Positions 59,670 through 64,000 of a stretch of 64,000 nt of DNA are shown piece after piece. A program made the translations under genes and the position numbers. Under the pieces are notes generated by a model. That model was given only the letters and a program-made list of their open reading frames with translations. It was not told the origin of the DNA and ran no database searches. Source of the DNA: Closterium sp. Naga37s-1 (Eukaryota; Streptophyta; Zygnematophyceae; Desmidiales; Closteriaceae); contig CANJKZ010000530.1 of NCBI GenBank assembly GCA_947471745.1, positions 348,501-412,500 on the forward strand, given 5' to 3'. Within the stretch, counting starts at the first letter, position 1; each line of letters opens with the position of its first letter.

Positions 59670-60760
59670 CGACACCCCCGCTGAATTCAACCTCGCCACA
59701 TTGACGCAAGTACAGCAAGACCGTCTCGTGAGCCAACTCGAAAATTCGGCACTTAAAGTCGCAACGCTCACGGCGGAACTTGGCGCCGCCCGCCGGCAAT
59801 CAGCGACGAATGCACCTGCACCAATACACACCTACAAATGCACTTGCACAATGTCAGTAGATCTGCACTGTGGATGCCCGATTGATCCTAGGGGGGTTAC
59901 AGGCGCGTTCGCCTGGGGGGTTATGGGCGCACAAACCCGCTACACAAACAAGCCCGTTTATCCCAGTGGTCTAGTGACTGGGATTCTGAGACACAACTGG
60001 ATGAACCAATCATCATTTCGTCCGGCACACCGTCACAACACGGTAGCGTGGGACAGCGCTCAGGTGCAGCCGGTAATGGCGCCGCCCAATCAATGCCCAG
60101 CATGGAGAGGAACAGGGCCGCACCAAGTACGAGCGGGCCTCGCGAAGCCCGTCGTCACGTTGAGTTTGTGACAACGATCGACAACAACGACATCATCGCG
60201 CCGATGCCGCTCAAACCGCAGCGCCGCCCTGCTTCGATCCGAGCCAACGTGGAGGTCCGACAGTTCAATCGTGGGTCTTCACGATGAATGTTTTCTTCGA
60301 CGCGAATTATGTCGAGTCAGACGCAACGAATATTCGACATGCCGTCTTGCTGCTAAGGGGCCCCGCAATGGACTGGTGGCGAATCATCGTGATGTCGCCA
60401 CGCGCCTACGAGCCGCCGTCGTAAGAGGGAGAGTCCACGAGTCCACGTGGGATGCGTGGTGCGCAGGGCTTCGGGCGCGCTTCGAGCCGATCGCGGCTTC
60501 TATTTCGGCGCGTCAGAGGTTGCGTACTTGGTGACACCTTGGATCGGTCCAAGATTATACGAGCAGTTTTCTCGCATTATGCGAGCAAGTCCGCTACATG
60601 CACGAAGCGGAGCGGGTGGACCGTTACGTCGGAGGGCTGAAGCCGGACATCTCGCACGAAATCATGTTACGCGGGCTCTCGAACTTCAACAAGATCCTCG
60701 CGCTTGCCGAGAAGATCGATATCCTACGCCGACCGAGACCCTGGTTCTTGTTACGTTTTA
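59670..60760 (+). pseudogene. gag of gypsy-like element 1
   Basis: AEFNLATLTQVQQDRLVSQL (coiled-coil start, ATG lost), interrupted by a TRIM LTR at 59852. It continues RNRAAPSTSGPREARRHVEF and MPLKPQRRPASIRANVEVRQ, then in a new frame FFDANYVESDATNIRHAVLL and RGPAMDWWR. HESTWDAWCAGLRARFEPIA and AERVDRYVGGLKPDISHEIM follow in further frames. Several shifts make it a pseudogene. Confidence 0.85.
59852..59991 (+). mobile_element. Solo LTR of the TRIM family in gypsy-like gag
   Basis: TGTCAGTAGATCTGC... with gattgatcctagggg, gggggttatgggcgcac, cccgctac and tggtctagtgactggga as in the TRIM LTRs at 20653 and 41365. Flanked by CACAA (59847-59851 and 59992-59996). The related gag at 61651 is the empty site, with a single CACAA. 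Confidence 0.88.
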
Positions 60761-61002
60761 AAATTATTAAACCAGATAGTATCGGTCTGATCTGATGCTG
60801 TAAACTCTCCTCGGGGTCACCTCCGAGGGTCCTTGGGTGCCGGACCAAAGGTCAGCCCCTATCCAAGGGTCCGATTTGTGTAGAGAGAGATTCGCAGCAA
60901 CAGCAAGATTCCAGTAGCAGACGGCTGTTCTTTGACGTAGTTGGCGAAAGTAGGCAGCGTGCTTGCATCAGTACGGAGAGAAACCATTCACTCAAGTTAT
61001 AT

Positions 61003-61910
61003 TGTAAGGAAAATTCCTTTTCCTTACTTCGCGTCCCTGCTCAGCGCGTACACCACTGTTCCCGCCAACAGCACCCCACAGTAATTTGTTACCACTCGCG
61101 ACATTCGCCTCGATACCACTCCCGCCACTGTTCAAGACGCGACCCAACCTCACGGCTCGGTTGGTAACCCGCGCTCCGGACCTCCGCCTCGACAATTCCC
61201 AACCTCGGCACTAGGCCCGTCGCGCACCCCATTCTCCACACGTTACCGTTACCACTGTAGCTTCGCTCAATCCTTCGCTCATTGTATTCTTGACTCGATA
61301 GTGCAATCCTCGTTCGCCCCTCAATTGCATTCATAACACTTGGTTTTAGAGCCTACGATCTTCTCTCAGACCGCACCCAAACCTTCGCTTTTCCCACTAT
61401 CTCGGGGGGGGTAGACGTCTCTCAAGCGACCAAGCACCGCCGCTCGTAGTGCTCTCTCGTAAGCACGTAGAGGCTCTCGCTGAGCTTGCCCGACACCCCC
61501 GCCATGGCTGAATTTAATCTCGCGACACTGACGCAAGAGCAGCTCGACCGTCTCGTGCGCCAACTCGAAGATTCGACCCTCGAAATCGCCACACTCACGG
61601 CGGAACGCGACTCCGCTCGCCAGCAATCCACAGTGAATGCACCTGCACAATCAGAGGAACCGATCATCATCTCGTCAGGCACACCGACACATAACGACAG
61701 CGTGGGACAACGCTCAGGCGCAGCCAGTGAAGGCGCCGCTCACTCAGTGCCTGGCATGGAGAGAAACAGGGCTGCACCTAGCCCGCGGGAGCCCCGTGAA
61801 GTCCGTCGGCACGTGTAATTTGCAGCAACAAGTGGCGAGTACGCCATCACGACACCCATGCCACTCAAGCCGCAGCGTCCGCCCTGTTTCGACCCGAGCC
61901 AACGTGGAGT
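61003..61910 (+). mobile_element. Ty3/gypsy-like element 2, LTR and gag start
   Basis: LTR 61003-61338 (336 bp), a PBS-like ttggttttagagcc at 61340, then a gag start. It is a second, tandem copy of element 1's 5' end. It ends about 61910 at the gag block CFDPSQRGV, fused to copia sequence. Confidence 0.82.
61504..61818 (+). pseudogene. gag N-terminus of gypsy-like element 2
   Basis: MAEFNLATLTQEQLDRLVRQ, then LEDSTLEIATLTAERDSARQ (a coiled coil), QSEEPIIISSGTP and MERNRAAPSPREPREVRRHV, then TAA where element 1 has Glu (VEF). MPLKPQRPPCF can still be seen after the stop. Confidence 0.85.
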
Positions 61911-61985
61911 CACCACGCAGTCTGAGCACAAGTCACCACGCAGTCTGGATCACAAAGTCACCACGCAGTCTGAGCACAAGCAAAT
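61911..61985. repeat. Triplicated 3' UTR motif at a gypsy/copia junction
   Basis: gtcaccacgcagtctgagcac occurs three times (the second with ctggatcac) where gypsy gag meets the copia 3' UTR; elements B and C have it once. Confidence 0.88.
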
Positions 61986-62795
61986 TGCCACAAGGCCAGT
62001 TCACATGCAGAGTTATATAAAGGAGAACAAACAATACAGTGAACACAACCTAGCAAGTGTAAGCATGCAGGTATATGTATAAAGAGTACAGTACAAACAG
62101 AGTCAAGAAGAAAGTAAGTGAGGCACAGTAGGCACAAGGCCTAACACAGTACAGAAACGCTGATGATCACAAGGCTGAAGTGCCTTGGTGAAAACATCAG
62201 CAGTGTTGGCCTGAGAGGCCACGTAAGCAATACGAAGCTGGCCACGCTGCTGCAGCTCTCGAGCAAGGAAGTAGCGCAGAGCAATGTGCTTCGTTCTGTG
62301 CTCTAGTCTGTGCTCCTGACACAAGGCCAGCATGGCCTTGTTGTCGACGTACAGAACTGGAGGAGAACGAGGCGCCTCCCCCAAGTCGGTCAGCAGGTAG
62401 GTGAGCCAGCGTAGCTCCTGTGCAGCCATGGCCCCAGCGTAGATCTCAGCTTCACAACTGGAGCTGAGAACAGAAGAAGAGCGGGTAGACCGCCAAGAGA
62501 CAGAACCGGAGCCAAGACTGAAGGTGTAACCCTGTGACGACCGCTGCGTAGCCAAGTCGTCAACCCAGGAGGCGTCAGCGTGACCAGTGAGGACAACTCA
62601 AGCCCGTCCTCCAAGCACGAGCCCCATGCCCGATGTACTGCACAAGTATCGCAACACCCTCTTCGCAACATCCCAGTGCACCTTTCGGTGCCTGCCGGGA
62701 GCCACGTAGCGAGCCAGAAGGCTGAGAGGGTATGCGAGGTCAGGTCGTGTGCAAGTCATCAGGTACATGAGGCAGCCCACAAGCTTGTTATAGTC
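61911..62795 (-). mobile_element. Copia RT/RNase H 3' fragment
   Basis: The minus strand shows KLVGCLMYLMTCTRPDLAYPL, RVLRYLCSTSGMGLVLGGRA then TGA, VVLTGHADASWVDDLATQRS, CEAEIYAGAMAAQELRWLTY, YVDNKAMLALCQEHRLEHRT and ANTADVFTKALQPCDHQRFC (to 62103). It belongs to the same group as elements B to E. It lacks LTRs and breaks off at about 62795. Confidence 0.88.
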
Positions 62796-63183
62796 ACAAT
62801 AGGCTTGAATGTGCCTAAAACGAAAGATAGAGAGCACAGACGGATTTCTGCACAGCGGCTTCAAACGTTGATAGCGTTCTGCTCACAGCTGCAAATGACT
62901 TGATTCAAATTGGATCTGGAGCGTCTTCACGTCGTCTACAATTATCAATTTAGATTGCACGATTTGATAAAGAATTGACGACACAGCGTCGGTTTGAACG
63001 AAAGGTACTATGGCAGCCACTATAGTCTTAGAACACAAGATAGGAAGAGTTACGAGTTGGGAATGACTCCCAGCTCCTACAAACCCCAAGAGCCGAGGTA
63101 CAGTGATGTGGAACAGTGCCACACTGTCCCCAACCACGAAGGGTCTCGAAACTACCCTTCACTAGGGCCTACACCAAGTGAAA
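62796..63183. other. Non-coding gap
   Basis: No gene was recognised. Confidence 0.4.
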
Positions 63184-63604
63184 TGTTACACTACACAAAG
63201 TAATGTAACTATCTTCAATATCTTGAGGTGTACCCTTTTGGCAAGCTTCGAAATCACTTGAGGCTTGACACCAAGGCTCGGGCTCTTCATCACAAACTCA
63301 TCCTTGAGTTCTTGATGGGTCTGCTGCACACACCTGCGACACGCCGAACGTTCGACACAGGACAAAATAGAAACCGCGCACGACAAAATAGAAACCGCGC
63401 GCGAGACACAAACGACCGCGTAACACGCGTCTAGCGATAACTCGCTATTGACTCGACACACACACTCGACATCATGACTCAACATTCACACACAATTATA
63501 AGCATGAAATATATATTATCCCATGCCCTCATACCATTCCATACACACACACATTCACGCACACGGACAACAAGCCGAGTGCAAACCGTAGGGTTGCACC
63601 AACA
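63184..63604 (-). repeat. Possible 3' LTR of the right-edge copia element
   Basis: On the minus strand, gaggggga (purine tract) is followed by gtttgttggtgcaaccc, so an LTR starting TGTTGG would end at 63604 on the + strand. The far end at TGTTAC (63184) is a guess. No partner is in the window. Confidence 0.35.
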
Positions 63605-63645
63605 AACTCCCCCTCGGATTGTTGGCCTTAGGATATGTTGCTCTC

Positions 63646-64000
63646 TCAGTTCAGAGCCATCCCAGCCAGCTTGAAACACTTCCAATGCTGCTGCTCCACC
63701 AGCCTCTTGGTCATCATGTCAGCCGGCTGCCCCGTGGTCTTCACGTAGCGCAACTCAACTTCACCCGCGGTTACCATGCTCCTCGTCCAATGCCACTTCA
63801 CCCTCATGTGCTTCGTGAGTCCATGCAACACAGGGTTCTTAGCAAGAGCAATGGCACCCTGGCTGTCACAGTACAGTGGGGTAGGTCCTTGCTGCTCCTC
63901 CCCCAATTCAGCCAACAAACGCCGCTGCCACACAATCTCCCGTACGGCACGGAAGAGTGCCATGTACTCGGACTCCACCGAGCTCAAAGCTTGGTCAACC
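63646..64000 (-). pseudogene. Copia RNase H C-terminus, runs off the right edge
   Basis: SSVESEYMALFRAVREIVWQ, LLAELGEEQQGPTPLYCDSQ, GAIALAKNPVLHGLTKHMRV, WHWTRSMVTAGEVELRYVKT and QPADMMTKRL, then stop. This is the common plant copia RNase H, different from the group of elements B to G. The ORF is open up to the edge, so this may be an intact element cut by the window. Confidence 0.88.

Larger units (their letters stand above)
59147..60760 (+). mobile_element. Ty3/gypsy-like element 1, LTR and gag only
   Basis: LTR 59147-59500 (354 bp, TGTAAGG...ATAACA), then PBS TGGTATTCAGAGCC at 59503-59516, then broken gag to about 60760, where the homology ends in AT-rich sequence. Gag has DWW and a Trp-Phe-Leu helical pattern, typical of the Retrotrans_gag domain. 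Protease, RT and integrase are absent. Confidence 0.82.

Overview
The window reads as nuclear DNA of a green-lineage eukaryote. It has spliceosomal introns with GT/AG ends, phytocyanin genes, a USP-kinase-U-box gene and abundant short-LTR Ty1/copia elements. A streptophyte alga (possibly a desmid such as Closterium) is my best guess. It rests on the USP-kinase-U-box architecture, the pyrimidine-rich introns and the style of low complexity, and I could not check it by search.

Host genes, all on the + strand: two tandem early-nodulin-like phytocyanin genes (4458-6788 and 8352-10807), a phosducin-like protein 3 / TXNDC9 homologue with nine exons (11496-13341), and a very large USP + Ser/Thr kinase + U-box gene (49260-58655). 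Apart from gaps and flanks, the rest is retrotransposon.

Retrotransposons, left to right: A, a decayed Ty1/copia element cut by the left edge (1-3688, -). B, a young full-length copia element with identical 139-bp LTRs and target duplication GTGGA (13797-20645, -). A 345-bp TRIM-type mini-LTR element beside it (20653-20997). C, a composite, broken copia element (21385-28822, +) carrying a nested non-coding LTR element (23658-25679, -) and an inverted fragment. D, a nearly intact copia element with target duplication GGGTT (28838-36065, +). E, a deleted copia element (36492-42317, -) carrying a second TRIM copy (41365-41709). G, a short non-autonomous copia element (43492-47826, +) with a solo LTR of another family inside. 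Two truncated Ty3/gypsy-like units (59147-61910, +), the first holding a solo TRIM LTR. A copia RNase H fragment (61911-62795, -), and the RNase H end of another copia lineage running off the right edge (63646-64000, -).

The most unusual signals are three. First, 'exon echoes': in the phytocyanin and U-box genes, the 5' or 3' half of an exon, with its splice site, is repeated in the flanking intron or 3' flank, up to six times; the PLP3 gene has a related 24-bp triplication across a splice donor. Second, a TRIM family with perfect 5-bp target duplications, whose LTR/internal junction looks like a tRNA body with A and B boxes. Third, a copia group whose gag has a glycine tract and a stretched zinc motif (C-x13-C-x3-H-x4-C) in place of the normal zinc knuckle, with a length-variable C run that sets the reading frame.
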